Of a DNA stretch of 45,134 nt, positions 7,912 to 16,547 are shown in pieces; within the stretch, counting starts at the first letter, position 1; each line of letters opens with the position of its first letter. The notes below the pieces were generated by a model. That model saw only the letters and a list, made by a program, of their open reading frames with translations. It was not told the DNA's origin and searched no databases. The position numbers were made by a program, and so were the translations under genes. Origin of the DNA: Methanobrevibacter sp. (lineage in GTDB: Archaea > Methanobacteriota > Methanobacteria > Methanobacteriales > Methanobacteriaceae); contig JAFRFB010000028.1 of the NCBI GenBank assembly GCA_017434555.1, forward strand, positions 1 through 45,134, read 5' to 3'.

Positions 7912-9528
7912 ATGACAAAGAACATCTTACTTAAATTTGCAAAAAAAGGAATTAATTTATCACCTGATGCTTACGCTAAAGTAATGAAATCAGATAATCC
8001 AATTAATTTTGCTTCTGATTTAATTGTTAAGTTAAAAAGCAGTGATTTCAAGCCTGTAGATCTAATTTCAGTCAGTGGAAAAACCATTGATGAAATTACA
8101 GGAAATGAAACTTCCCAATCAGGCGATGATACTCCTGAAAGCAAAAAAGCATCTCCCAAAAAAGAGGATACAATAAAGCCTAAATCAAAATTAGATACTT
8201 CAAAGGATAAAGAAAAGACATCTTCCAGTGAAGGTATAATAAAAATGGAAGATTCTGAAAAAGTAGAAGATGCAAATGTCGAATTTAAGAGAAATCAGGA
8301 AAAAATTAATGTCGAATATGACTTTGAAGTCCTCCAGGACAGTTCCAACAAATCCTATACAAGCGGAGAAATCGGGGATTTGATTACATATTTCCAGTCA
8401 AGGTATGAAAAGTTAAGCAAAATCCTAAAGCAAAGACCTGACTTGAAAATGACTACTAAAGTTGCCGATATTGAAGACGGACAAACTACTTTAAATTTAA
8501 TATTGATGGTTAAGGAAATCAGATCCACCAAAAACGGACACAGATTCGTTGAATTTGAAGATGACACAGGATCCATATCAATCTTATTCTCTAATAAAAA
8601 TGAAGAATTATTTGCAGAAGCCGAAAAGCTCGTTAAAGATGAAGTAGTAGGTGTCATTGCAAATAAGGATAACGATTTTGTAATAGCAAATCAGTTAATC
8701 TATCCGGGCGTTTCAAGAATTCAGGAAAAAGAAATGGACTTTGGAATAGTATTCTTATCCGATGTTCACATTGGAAGTCTGACATTTCTTGAAGACGCAT
8801 TTCAAAAGTTCATTGACTGGATTAACTGTGAATATGGTAATGAAGAACAAAGAAAAATCGCTGAAGACATTAAATATCTGATTATTGCAGGTGATATTGT
8901 TGACGGTATCGGTGTTTATCCAAATCAGGACAAGGAATTATCCATTAAGGATATCCGCCAGCAATATGATGAGGCCGCAAGATTTTTAGGAAACATCAGA
9001 AGCGACATTAAAATTATCATTACACCAGGAAACCACGATGCTTCAAGACTGGCAGAACCACAGCCTGCTGTTCCTGAAGAATACGCAAAATCATTGTATA
9101 AATTAAACAATGTTGAATTTGTAAGTAATCCTGCTGTAGTGTCTCTTGATGGCATTAATGTATTAATATACCACGGAGAAAGTTTTAACGAATTACCTAT
9201 GGCTATTAAAGGACTTTCATATGAGAAAAATGAGCTTATGATGGAAGAACTTTTAAGAAAAAGACATTTAGCTCCTATTTATGGTGAAAGAACTCCATTA
9301 GCTTCAGAATTAGAGGATTATTTAGTTATTGAACATGTTCCGGACATATTCCATACAGGACACATCCACATTAATTCATATAAAAAATTCAATGGAATCC
9401 ACATGATTAACTCCGGTACATTCCAGACTCAGACAGATTATCAGAAAATTAAAAACATAGAACCTACTCCGGCTCAGGTTCCTGTAATTCATAAAGGACA
9501 ATACAAATTATTCAGATTTATCGATTAA
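7912..9528 (+). CDS. polB: DNA polymerase D (Pol II) small subunit DP1, Mre11-like 3'-5' exonuclease
   Basis: This 538-residue protein is the small subunit of the euryarchaeal replicative polymerase PolD. It has an N-terminal helical domain (about 1-60), a charged Ser/Lys/Glu-rich linker (about 65-135), an OB fold (about 180-265) and a calcineurin-like phosphoesterase domain (about 275-530). The metal-binding motifs are intact: DVH at 284-286, GDIVDG from about 327, GNHD at 373-376, YHGE near 421 and GHIH at 483-486, so proofreading activity is expected. The start is set at the ATG at 7912 and not the TTG 24 bases upstream, because the TATA box at 7878-7885 places the transcript start at that ATG. 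It lies within 6 kb of cdc6 and the probable origin, as in other euryarchaea. A class II aldolase gene follows 8 bases on. Confidence 0.92.
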   Translation: MTKNILLKFAKKGINLSPDAYAKVMKSDNPINFASDLIVKLKSSDFKPVDLISVSGKTIDEITGNETSQSGDDTPESKKASPKKEDTIKPKSKLDTSKDKEKTSSSEGIIKMEDSEKVEDANVEFKRNQEKINVEYDFEVLQDSSNKSYTSGEIGDLITYFQSRYEKLSKILKQRPDLKMTTKVADIEDGQTTLNLILMVKEIRSTKNGHRFVEFEDDTGSISILFSNKNEELFAEAEKLVKDEVVGVIANKDNDFVIANQLIYPGVSRIQEKEMDFGIVFLSDVHIGSLTFLEDAFQKFIDWINCEYGNEEQRKIAEDIKYLIIAGDIVDGIGVYPNQDKELSIKDIRQQYDEAARFLGNIRSDIKIIITPGNHDASRLAEPQPAVPEEYAKSLYKLNNVEFVSNPAVVSLDGINVLIYHGESFNELPMAIKGLSYEKNELMMEELLRKRHLAPIYGERTPLASELEDYLVIEHVPDIFHTGHIHINSYKKFNGIHMINSGTFQTQTDYQKIKNIEPTPAQVPVIHKGQYKLFRFID

Positions 9529-9536
9529 GTGATAAT

Positions 9537-10112
9537 ATGCAAGATAACGTTTCAAAATTAATAGAAGTATGTAATAATCTCTACGACAAAGAGTTGGCTT
9601 CAGGAAAATCAGGTAATGTAAGTATCAGACTCGATGATTATATTGCCATTACTCCAACCTTAAAAGCCATTAACGGCTTGAATGAAGATGATATCGTTTT
9701 AGTTGATATGAATAGCAATACTTTAACAAAAGGCAAACCTTCTTCTGAAGTTGGAATGCATTTGGCAATCTATAAAAAAAGAAACGACGTTAATGCAATC
9801 ATTCATACTCATTCACCATATACTACAGGATTTGCTTTCAGCAACAAAAAGATTAAAAGACTTGAAGGTTTTGGTCAAATAAAAAATCCTTATATAGCAA
9901 GCATTGAATATGAAGCACCTGGAAGTGAAGAACTTGCTTTAAATGCATCTGAGGCTATTGAAAAAGAAGACGTACTACTTTTAAAAAATCATGGTGTTAT
10001 CTGTGTTGGCAATGATTTGGATGAAGTGGAATCACTTGCTATTTTTATTGAAGAGTCCGCTAAAACTCAATTCGTTTCTTATATGTTAAATTCAGTGAAA
10101 GATATTGAATAA
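9537..10112 (+). CDS. Class II aldolase/adducin family protein (L-fuculose-phosphate aldolase-like)
   Basis: This 191-residue protein has the class II aldolase fold: SGKSGNVSIRL near residue 23, the zinc-binding HTHSPYTTGF motif near residue 84 and a later NHGV motif with a third histidine. Family members cleave fuculose-1-phosphate and similar sugar phosphates to dihydroxyacetone phosphate and an aldehyde. In methanogens a homologue was linked to lactaldehyde supply for coenzyme F420 synthesis. The gene begins 8 bases after the polymerase gene, with only a weak ribosome site (GTGATA), and is probably co-transcribed with it. Substrate is not certain from sequence. Confidence 0.82.
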   Translation: MQDNVSKLIEVCNNLYDKELASGKSGNVSIRLDDYIAITPTLKAINGLNEDDIVLVDMNSNTLTKGKPSSEVGMHLAIYKKRNDVNAIIHTHSPYTTGFAFSNKKIKRLEGFGQIKNPYIASIEYEAPGSEELALNASEAIEKEDVLLLKNHGVICVGNDLDEVESLAIFIEESAKTQFVSYMLNSVKDIE

Positions 10113-10115
10113 TAT

Positions 10116-10271
10116 CTATTCATCTGAATCATTTCTTCTAGCTTCGTAACCTTCATTAATCATTTTTAAAATTAATCCTGATAATGAAGTATCTTCACGA
10201 ATAGCCATAATTTTAAGTTCTTTTTTTAAATCACTAGGTAAATTTATTGTAGTTTTGCTTACATCTGACAT
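10116..10271 (-). CDS. Small ribbon-helix-helix DNA-binding protein (51 aa)
   Basis: A 51-residue open frame runs from the ATG at 10271 to a TAG at 10116-10118. The sequence begins MSDVSKTTINLPSDLKKELK and continues with a second helix containing REDTSLSGLIL. This is the classic ribbon-helix-helix layout: a short beta strand (TTINLP), helix A (SDLKKELKIMAI), a turn and helix B. Such proteins bind DNA as dimers, as CopG/Arc-type repressors or as antitoxins. No toxin partner lies next to it: the flanking genes are a convergent aldolase, 4 bases away, and the divergent UPF0147 gene. It may repress its own promoter, in the 10272-10416 gap. The gene is easily missed because it is short. Confidence 0.75.
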   Translation of the reverse strand: MSDVSKTTINLPSDLKKELKIMAIREDTSLSGLILKMINEGYEARRNDSDE

Positions 10272-10416
10272 AATATATAGGTTTATTTATTATCTTAATA
10301 TATATTTTTCTATAAACAAAATATTCGATTAATCACAAACAATAAATATAAGATTAAACATATATTTTTTTATTATATTTAAAACTATTTTTAAATAATT
10401 TTTGAGGAGGAGTTTT

Positions 10417-10665
10417 ATGAGCAATCAAAACATTGAGGAAGTATGTGAAATACTAGACTACATTATGAATGAAAACAGTGTTCCACGTAATATCAGAGAG
10501 GCTGCTAACGAATCTAGTCAACTCTTAAAAGATGATGAAAAAGATCAATCAGTAAGAATAAGTACTGTTTTAGGAAAACTAGATGAAATTAGTAACGATC
10601 CAAATATCCCTGTTCATGCAAGAACTTTAATATGGGAAGTATTATCTAAATTAGAAGCTATCTAA
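10417..10665 (+). CDS. UPF0147 family protein
   Basis: This 82-residue, all-helical acidic protein matches the UPF0147 family, widespread in archaea and without an established function. It shows the family pattern of two similar halves, each with a helix, a V/I-P (SVPRNIREAA and NIPVHARTLIW) and another helix. The start is the ATG at 10417, placed 6 bases after a strong GAGGAGG ribosome site; a TTG five codons earlier overlaps that site and is unlikely. An AT-rich promoter region of about 145 bases separates it from the divergent ribbon-helix-helix gene. Confidence 0.85.
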   Translation: MSNQNIEEVCEILDYIMNENSVPRNIREAANESSQLLKDDEKDQSVRISTVLGKLDEISNDPNIPVHARTLIWEVLSKLEAI

Positions 10666-10683
10666 TTTATTTAATTATTTTTT

Positions 10684-11697
10684 TTATTTAGAAATCGCCA
10701 CAGAAACTGTCACACCATCAAAAGCTGTTTTTTTGTATATTAACTTTGAATCAAATCCTGCCGTTATTAATGCTGAGGGCTCACATACGCCAGGAATGCC
10801 GAATTTTGACATTACAAAGTCTGATTTTTGAATGTATTTAGATTCAAATAAACTCAATTTATCCAATTCAACAAAGTTAACCGGAATATCTAATTTTTCT
10901 GCTAAATCCAATATTCCCTGTTCATCCTTTTTAATTTCAGCAGATGACAACATATTGATTCTGGATTTATGAATTTTTAAGTCATTTAAAACAACATCAA
11001 TAGCTTCATTAATCTTTTCACAGCTTTTACCACGCCTGCATCCAATACCAAATACAATGTTGCGCGGTCTTAACATTATTGTATGATTATCGCATTCTGC
11101 TTCTATTTCACCATCATTAATTCTGCTTGAAAAATAAATTGAAACATCCATTTCAAGTGTATTTTTATTTAAATATTCAAATAAATAATCATAATTTCCA
11201 TTGCTGTTTACTGTAAAAGAGACTTCTTTTCCTTCTAAAATCGATTTATTAAAATGTAGAATTTCTTTTGTATTATCAATTGATAAATACAAATCTTTAG
11301 CTAAAACATCAATACCTAACTTTTTATTTACATCAGTTGATGTTGTAATTACCGGAGTTGCACCTATTAAATCAGCGACCTTTATAGTTAACTTATTGGC
11401 TCCTCCAAGATGGCCTGAAAGCATACTTATAACAAAGTTTCCATTGTCATCAATGTTTAAGATAGCAGGATCTGTAGTTTTGGATTCAAGCAAATGTGTT
11501 ATGCTTCTGATTAAAATGCCTGAAGCCATGATTGCAATGATGGCATCATATTCATAAAAAAGCAAATTAAATGTATTTTTTACATCCTTATGATATATAT
11601 CACATTTTATTATTGTAGAATCATTATCTAATAATTCTTTTAATTTAAAAGACAAATCATAACCTTTTTTTGAAACAGATAAAATAGCTATATTCAT
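10684..11697 (-). CDS. cbiG: Cobalt-precorrin-5A hydrolase CbiG
   Basis: This 337-residue protein opens the delta-lactone ring of cobalt-precorrin-5A, releasing acetaldehyde, in anaerobic cobalamin synthesis. The N-terminal domain (about 1-110) has the AIMASGILIRSI segment, the central part has MLSGHLGGANKL and ATPVITTSTDVNKK, and the C-terminal domain (about 215-335) has GIGCRRG and GVCEPSAL, all typical of CbiG. It overlaps the upstream cbiB by 4 bases, a sign of translational coupling. The downstream UPF0147 gene is convergent, with an AT-rich gap of 18 bases. Confidence 0.92.
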   Translation of the reverse strand: MNIAILSVSKKGYDLSFKLKELLDNDSTIIKCDIYHKDVKNTFNLLFYEYDAIIAIMASGILIRSITHLLESKTTDPAILNIDDNGNFVISMLSGHLGGANKLTIKVADLIGATPVITTSTDVNKKLGIDVLAKDLYLSIDNTKEILHFNKSILEGKEVSFTVNSNGNYDYLFEYLNKNTLEMDVSIYFSSRINDGEIEAECDNHTIMLRPRNIVFGIGCRRGKSCEKINEAIDVVLNDLKIHKSRINMLSSAEIKKDEQGILDLAEKLDIPVNFVELDKLSLFESKYIQKSDFVMSKFGIPGVCEPSALITAGFDSKLIYKKTAFDGVTVSVAISK

Positions 11698-12719
11698 ACT
11701 ATCACATAAATTAAACTTAATATAATTAATATTGTCAAGGTAAATAAAATAATCGTTAACTTAGATAAATTTACAGCTCGGGTAATGTCATTCTTATCAA
11801 TGCTTTTGTTGGCATCACCTAAAATATAAGTATCCTTTTTTATCAGTTGTATATTCAATGCTCCGGCTGTTGTCGCCATTGTAAAACCTGAATTTGGACT
11901 TGGACAATTTCTTGCATCTCTTTTCATGATTTTAAAACTATTTTTACCATCTAACTTCAACAAATAAGCAGAAATAACAACATAAATGCCTGCTATACGT
12001 GCCGGAATATAATTCAAAACATCATCAAGCTTTGCCGGGAAAAAACCTATGTTAATTAATTCATCTGTTTTATAACCAAGCATAGCATCAAGAGTGTTGG
12101 ACATTCTATAAAGCATTGGGATTAAAAGTAAATAAAACAATTGATTATTAAATGGTTTTATCAAAATGATTGCTGCAAAAATCGTATAATAAAAAATAGG
12201 AGCAATATAAGAATCAGTGATGTTTTCAGTCAAGCTTTCAATAACGGCTGAAACAATAAAGCTTTCGCTCAACTCTTCAGTGTTTCTGCTGACAAGATAT
12301 GAAACAGATTTTCTTGCCTTGTCTATGCTTTCATCCAAATCCTTTTTAACATCAACAGCTGTTTTTAAAAGCATATTGATTGAATATGTTGATGATAATA
12401 AAATAATAAAAACAATAAATAATAATAAAAAATTGATTTTAGAAATCGAATAAATAATAAATAATATAACAGTAATTGTAACAGCAGTACATAACGTTAA
12501 GAGAAATCCTGATGTTCTGTTTTTATATTTAATGAAAATATTTTTAAAAAACGATGTAATTGATCCGATTATAACAACAGGATGAATTCTTGTTGGCAGT
12601 TCACCAAATATTATATCAATAACAAGTGAAAGTATCAATCCTAATGTAATAAACAAAAATAAATTAAACGAAACAATATCATTTCCATTAAATGACATTA
12701 ATGTATTATAATCAATCAT
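11694..12719 (-). CDS. cbiB: Adenosylcobinamide-phosphate synthase CbiB/CobD
   Basis: This 341-residue integral membrane protein attaches aminopropanol or its phosphate to adenosylcobyric acid. It shows several membrane helices (about 20-45, 70-85, 90-110 and 175-195, and the C-terminal helix) and the conserved segments FGELPTRIHPVVIIG, DAMLGYK, PARI and RDARNCPSPNSGF. The length is slightly above the usual 310-320 because of an N-terminal extension of about 15 residues. It is the first gene of a two-gene cbiB-cbiG transcript, with which it overlaps at ATGA. It transcribes away from the unknown gene at 12837. Confidence 0.92.
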   Translation of the reverse strand: MIDYNTLMSFNGNDIVSFNLFLFITLGLILSLVIDIIFGELPTRIHPVVIIGSITSFFKNIFIKYKNRTSGFLLTLCTAVTITVILFIIYSISKINFLLLFIVFIILLSSTYSINMLLKTAVDVKKDLDESIDKARKSVSYLVSRNTEELSESFIVSAVIESLTENITDSYIAPIFYYTIFAAIILIKPFNNQLFYLLLIPMLYRMSNTLDAMLGYKTDELINIGFFPAKLDDVLNYIPARIAGIYVVISAYLLKLDGKNSFKIMKRDARNCPSPNSGFTMATTAGALNIQLIKKDTYILGDANKSIDKNDITRAVNLSKLTIILFTLTILIILSLIYVIV

Positions 12720-12836
12720 AATTTATAATCTTTTTATGAATTAATTAATATATTCTTTTCCATAATATAAAATAAATATTAAATATAATAAAAAAATAAA
12801 TATTTTTATTTATTATTAATTTATTAAAGTGATAAA

Positions 12837-13328
12837 ATGATTAAAGAAGAAACTATTAAAGATTGGATAGTCGATGAAGGAATATTCAGAGAAAAGAAAT
12901 TAGACGATAATGCAGATTTTCACTACATTGTAGAATTTCCAAAAGATAATATCATGGATGTTGTAAAACCAAGAGAAAAAGATTTCATTGTCATTGCTTG
13001 TGCTACTCAGGTTTCACCACAACATCTGGAATTGATGAACAATAGTTCTCCAAAAGAAAGAAGTGAATTTTTACTTGATGCAAATATGGAAATAAATAAA
13101 TTTTTAGTTGACTGTCAATTAGCTATTGATCAAAACACTAACTTATTACAACAATATGTTATTACCTATCAGATATTTAATGACGGTGTTTCTAAAAATT
13201 CATTATATGATGCATTAAAAAGAGTATTTAAAGCTAAAATACAATGTGTCTGGTTAATTGAAAAGACATTTGGTACTATTAACAGTGTTCCTGTTGAACC
13301 TTCAAATGAAAATTCAATGTTCATCTAG
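12837..13328 (+). CDS. Conserved archaeal protein, possibly DUF2299 family
   Basis: This 163-residue soluble, acidic protein has an alpha/beta pattern: an N-terminal helix (ETIKDWIVDEG), strands (FHYIVEFP and FIVIACATQVS), a middle helix (ERSEFLLDANMEINKFLVDC) and a C-terminal helix. The layout, beginning with a helix and ending after a KAKIQCVWLIEKTF segment, reminds me of the archaeal DUF2299 family, but I hold that loosely. A GTGATAAA ribosome site abuts the ATG. It directly precedes the proposed replication origin and points toward it; whether it has any replication role is unknown. Confidence 0.6.
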   Translation: MIKEETIKDWIVDEGIFREKKLDDNADFHYIVEFPKDNIMDVVKPREKDFIVIACATQVSPQHLELMNNSSPKERSEFLLDANMEINKFLVDCQLAIDQNTNLLQQYVITYQIFNDGVSKNSLYDALKRVFKAKIQCVWLIEKTFGTINSVPVEPSNENSMFI

Positions 13329-13392
13329 AGAGAGACAGAGATGCATTGCAAGTGAAACCTAAACGAAGGTATATTTGGAATGAAGAGGTATA

Positions 13393-13417
13393 TTTCAAGT
13401 GAAAAATACACTTGAAA
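13393..13417. repeat. Perfect inverted pair of ORB-like cores
   Basis: TTTCAAGTG (13393-13401) and CACTTGAAA (13409-13417) are exact reverse complements separated by seven A/T bases. They contain the core of the repeats seen elsewhere in the gap and mark the point where repeat orientation changes. It could also form a hairpin after the upstream gene, but there is no immediate T tract. Confidence 0.7.
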
Positions 13418-13511
13418 AACACCTTAAATTTTTTTGCTTTAAAATCGATATAACGACTTACTTTTTCTTTATTTTTGATTTAAAGATGTTTTAAAAATTT
13501 GAATTTTTTCT

Positions 13512-13535
13512 TTACACTTGAAATATATGTCATGA
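13512..13535 (+). repeat. ORB-like repeat with full 13-base core
   Basis: The core TTACACTTGAAAT is followed by a seven-base ATGTCATG-type extension. It matches the copy upstream of the PolD gene at 22 of 24 positions. Confidence 0.7.
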
Positions 13536-13558
13536 TTTTGTTTTCTTGCAAAATTTCC

Positions 13559-13580
13559 TTACACTTGAAACACACCCCCC
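13559..13580 (+). repeat. ORB-like repeat followed by a C run
   Basis: TTACACTTGAAAC is followed within four bases by CCCCCC at 13575-13580. A homopolymeric G or C tract beside the dyad core is a known feature of longer archaeal ORBs, though the tract here is C on the core strand. Confidence 0.65.
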
Positions 13581-13667
13581 ACTCTCTATGATAAATCATG
13601 ATAATTATACTAAGATTTTTTTCCATAGGCTGATTCACCAATCCTATGTTAGTGTTATGCCTTAATT

Positions 13668-13700
13668 TTACATTTGAAATATTACTCTTTTATTTGAAAT
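13668..13700 (+). repeat. Two degenerate ORB-like repeats
   Basis: TTACATTTGAAAT at 13668-13680 has one mismatch to the core. TTTTATTTGAAAT at 13688-13700 has three mismatches. They are spaced 20 bases apart in the same orientation. Confidence 0.5.
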
Positions 13701-13977
13701 GGTACTCTATTTTTCTAAAATCTTTAAATTAATAATTATGATTTATATCAAAAATAAAGAGAAATTATTATTTTTTTTAAATGAAATAAAAGTTCTGAGT
13801 CCTTTATTTATTTGTAAAATTAAAATGATGTATTTAATTTTTTACATTATACCTATTTTTATAACAATTTAAGAATTTTTCAATGAAAAAGTTTATTAAA
13901 TACCTTTATTATATATTAACACTGGAAATTGTACTTATGTTATTTTTCTATTTTTTATAATAATTATGGGTGAGGAA

Positions 13978-15135
13978 ATGGCTAATATTTTTGAAAACAT
14001 TCAGAAAGAAAACGTAATATTTAAGGATAAAACCCCTTTGGATCATAGGTTTTTACCTGAAAAATTATTACACAGAGAAGAACAGGTAACACAAATAGCC
14101 AGATATTGGGTTGATGCTTTAAATGATGTTACTCCTTCAAATATTACAATTTATGGTAAAACAGGTACTGGTAAAACTGCAGCGGCTAAGTTTGCACGTT
14201 CACAACTTTTGGAATATTCTGCAGACCAGGAAGTATTTATTAAAATCGAATATATAAGATGTACTGATTATACAACAGAATATCAGGTTTTAGCACAGCT
14301 ATGTCAAAAGCTTGGCCGTGATGTTCCACACAGAGGATGGACAAAAGCTGAAGTTGTAAACACATTTAGGGATATATTCAGAACCAATGCATTTGGAAAG
14401 AAACTTATTTTGATTGTTATTTTGGACGAAATCGACATATTGCTCAATAAAGATGGAGATGGAATATTATATACATTAACAAGAACAGATAATGTCTCAA
14501 TTTTATCAATCAGTAACTTTTTGGATTTCAAAGGGTTAATCAAATCAAGGGTAACAAGCAGTTTAAACGATAAGGAAATTGTCTTTCCGCCTTATGGGGC
14601 CAGCCAGTTAACTGACATTTTAAACGAAAGGGCAAAAATGGCTTTCAATGAAGGTGTTGTCGAAAGTGATGTAATTCCATTATGTTCAGCAATGGCTGCA
14701 AAAGAGGAAGGGGATGCAAGGTTTGCTCTTGATTTATTAAAGACTTCAGGTTTCATTGCTGAAGAAGAAGGATCACAAACCATTAAAAGTGAACATGTCA
14801 GAATGGCTAAAGACAGAATTGAACATGATAAATTTGTTGATGTTGTTAAAACTCTTCCAACTCAGCAGCAAAGGGTTTTAGAAGCTATTTTGAATTTAAC
14901 TAATGAAAAAGAAGAAATCACCTCTGGTAAATTATACGAAGCATATACAGAGGTATCTAAAAAGGATGCTGTTACTTACAGAAGAATATTTGATTTCATT
15001 AATGAATTAGAAATGTTGGGAATTATTTCAACCAATACCATTTCACGTGGACGTGGAAAAGGCAGAACAAACATCATTAAGCTTCAATGTGATGAAGACT
15101 TACTTGAATCAAGTTTGTACATGTCTAATATTTAG
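13978..15135 (+). CDS. cdc6: Orc1/Cdc6 replication initiator
   Basis: This 385-residue AAA+ ATPase recognises the replication origin and loads the MCM helicase. It has a Walker A GKTGTGKT at about 60-67, a Walker B ILDEID at about 148-153, a sensor-1 region around SISN, a sensor-2 region with [11 protein letters not shown] near 245-255, and a C-terminal winged helix (about 290-375) that contacts ORB DNA. The start is set at the ATG at 13978, which follows a GGTGAGGA ribosome site; a second ATG 12 bases upstream lies before that site and lacks one of its own. The 5' flank holds many ORB-like repeats, so this protein probably binds there and may repress its own gene. Its 3' end overlaps convergent pyrB by 11 bases. 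Confidence 0.93.
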   Translation: MANIFENIQKENVIFKDKTPLDHRFLPEKLLHREEQVTQIARYWVDALNDVTPSNITIYGKTGTGKTAAAKFARSQLLEYSADQEVFIKIEYIRCTDYTTEYQVLAQLCQKLGRDVPHRGWTKAEVVNTFRDIFRTNAFGKKLILIVILDEIDILLNKDGDGILYTLTRTDNVSILSISNFLDFKGLIKSRVTSSLNDKEIVFPPYGASQLTDILNERAKMAFNEGVVESDVIPLCSAMAAKEEGDARFALDLLKTSGFIAEEEGSQTIKSEHVRMAKDRIEHDKFVDVVKTLPTQQQRVLEAILNLTNEKEEITSGKLYEAYTEVSKKDAVTYRRIFDFINELEMLGIISTNTISRGRGKGRTNIIKLQCDEDLLESSLYMSNI

Positions 15136-16075
15136 GGTTGTTTTTAATCAATGTTTTTAAAATTGCCATTCTTACAGGAACGGCATTAGCTGCTTGGGTG
15201 AAATACTTATTGTATTTAGTATCATCCACATCACCATCTATTTCATCAATTCTAGGTAAAGGATGCATAACTATTAAATCCTTGCCTTCCAACATTTTTT
15301 TATTGATAATGTAAGCTCCTTTTATTTCCAGATAATCATCAATGTCAACAAAACGTTCTTTTTGTATTCTAGTTACGTATAATACATTTACTTTATCAAT
15401 TATTTCTGAAATGTTTGATACTTCAGTATAGGTCATGCCGACCTTATCCAAATCGAGAAGAATTTCTTGAGGCATTTTTAACTTATCTGGTGAAACAAAG
15501 TAAAGTTCCACATTGTCAAACAATGTTAATGCGTTAGCAAGGGAGTGAACTGTACGACCGTATTTCAAATCACCGATTAAAGCTATTTTTAAATTGTCAA
15601 TTGAACCAATTTCTTTTTTTATAGTATATAAGTCGAGTAATGTTTGTGTAGGGTGTTGTCCTGCTCCGTCACCTGCATTAATAACTGGAACATCAACTAT
15701 ATCAGATATAAATTTTGATACTCCTTCCAATTCATGTCTTATTACTAATGCATCACAATATCCTTCAAACATCTTTGCAGTATCAGCAATGCTTTCTCCT
15801 TTTGATACACTTGAAGAACCGGTGTTTTCAAATCCAATACATCCACCGCTTAGACGTTTCATGGCAGTTTCAAATGACATTTTAGTTCTTGTTGATGGTT
15901 CAAAAAACATTAGACCTAGAATTTTTCCTTTTAATTCTTCTGAAATTTCTTTTGATTTAGCAATATCTTCTAATTTTTCAGCTTCATTAAGAATATATTC
16001 AATATCTGATTTTTCGAAATCTTTTATTGAAATTATGTTTTTTAATTCAAAAATTTTAATCAACCCTTTTTTCAA
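15125..16075 (-). CDS. pyrB: Aspartate carbamoyltransferase catalytic subunit
   Basis: This protein of about 316 residues condenses carbamoyl phosphate and aspartate in pyrimidine synthesis. The carbamoyl-phosphate loop FFEPSTRT is at about 57-64, the SSSVSKGES loop at about 87-95, and [10 protein letters not shown] and HPLPR follow as expected. No pyrI regulatory gene is next to it. There is no ATG near the N-terminus: the reading frame requires a TTG at 16075 or at 16063, both inside or at the end of the preceding flavodoxin gene, so translation is probably coupled to it. It is the last gene of hisG-flavodoxin-pyrB and overlaps the 3' end of cdc6. Confidence 0.93.
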   Translation of the reverse strand: MKKGLIKIFELKNIISIKDFEKSDIEYILNEAEKLEDIAKSKEISEELKGKILGLMFFEPSTRTKMSFETAMKRLSGGCIGFENTGSSSVSKGESIADTAKMFEGYCDALVIRHELEGVSKFISDIVDVPVINAGDGAGQHPTQTLLDLYTIKKEIGSIDNLKIALIGDLKYGRTVHSLANALTLFDNVELYFVSPDKLKMPQEILLDLDKVGMTYTEVSNISEIIDKVNVLYVTRIQKERFVDIDDYLEIKGAYIINKKMLEGKDLIVMHPLPRIDEIDGDVDDTKYNKYFTQAANAVPVRMAILKTLIKNNPKY

Positions 16076-16547
16076 TTAACTCATTAATTATTTTTGCAAA
16101 TTCTTCTATTTTATTTTTGTTTAATGTTGGTAATTTATCAACATTTTGAATAATTTTTTTAGACTTTCGTCTTTCGAAGAAATTTCCTCTATCTGTATTA
16201 ATTTCATAACCAAAGTTTGAGTATATGGATGAAGATTCTATCAGTTCCGTTGTAAATACTTTATTCAAATTTGCTTTAATGTCTAAATTTTCATCGTTAT
16301 TTACATATAACGCATGAGGTTTTTCGAGCAGTGTTTTTATATTTCTTGAGATGTAAATTTTGAATGAATTTTGAACTTTATTATATGTTGATGCTCCCAA
16401 TATAATGAAATTATATTTCAAAAGACAGACATCTTTTGCATTTTTGATTGAAATCAGCACAACTTCTGCGTTAATTAAATCTTTCAATAATTTAGCTGAT
16501 GTTTTTGTATCATCAGTTAATGTAGAATATATTATCGCGATTTTCAT
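16056..16547 (-). CDS. Flavodoxin-domain protein
   Basis: This 163-residue protein begins [18 protein letters not shown], a flavodoxin-like first strand with a Ser/Thr-rich phosphate-binding loop for FMN. It then shows the [12 protein letters not shown] strand that usually precedes the second FMN loop. It resembles the HemG-like flavodoxin-5 group more than electron-transfer flavodoxins. The middle and end are Lys/Asn-rich and poorly conserved to my eye. It overlaps hisG by 4 bases and pyrB by 20, so the three are translated as one unit even though histidine and pyrimidine synthesis need no flavodoxin. Redox partner unknown. Confidence 0.68.
   Translation of the reverse strand: MKIAIIYSTLTDDTKTSAKLLKDLINAEVVLISIKNAKDVCLLKYNFIILGASTYNKVQNSFKIYISRNIKTLLEKPHALYVNNDENLDIKANLNKVFTTELIESSSIYSNFGYEINTDRGNFFERRKSKKIIQNVDKLPTLNKNKIEEFAKIINELIEKRVD

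Larger units (their letters stand above)
13329..13977 (+). other. Probable chromosomal replication origin (oriC) upstream of cdc6
   Basis: This gap of about 640 bases has no gene but many copies of a TTACACTTGAAAT-like element. Copies read leftward at 13346-13358 and 13393-13401, and rightward at 13409-13417, 13512-13524, 13559-13571, 13668-13680 and, more degenerate, 13688-13700. One copy is followed by a run of six C at 13575-13580. The stretches 13420-13510 and 13700-13960 are extremely AT-rich and could unwind easily. Archaeal origins commonly lie directly upstream of orc1/cdc6 and carry inverted origin-recognition boxes around an AT-rich element, which is the arrangement here. Origin activity itself is inferred. 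Confidence 0.8.

Noticed and set aside
13393-13417. Intrinsic terminator for the gene ending at 13328
   Set aside because: The inverted repeat is 65 bases past the stop, has no directly following T tract and matches the origin repeats better.
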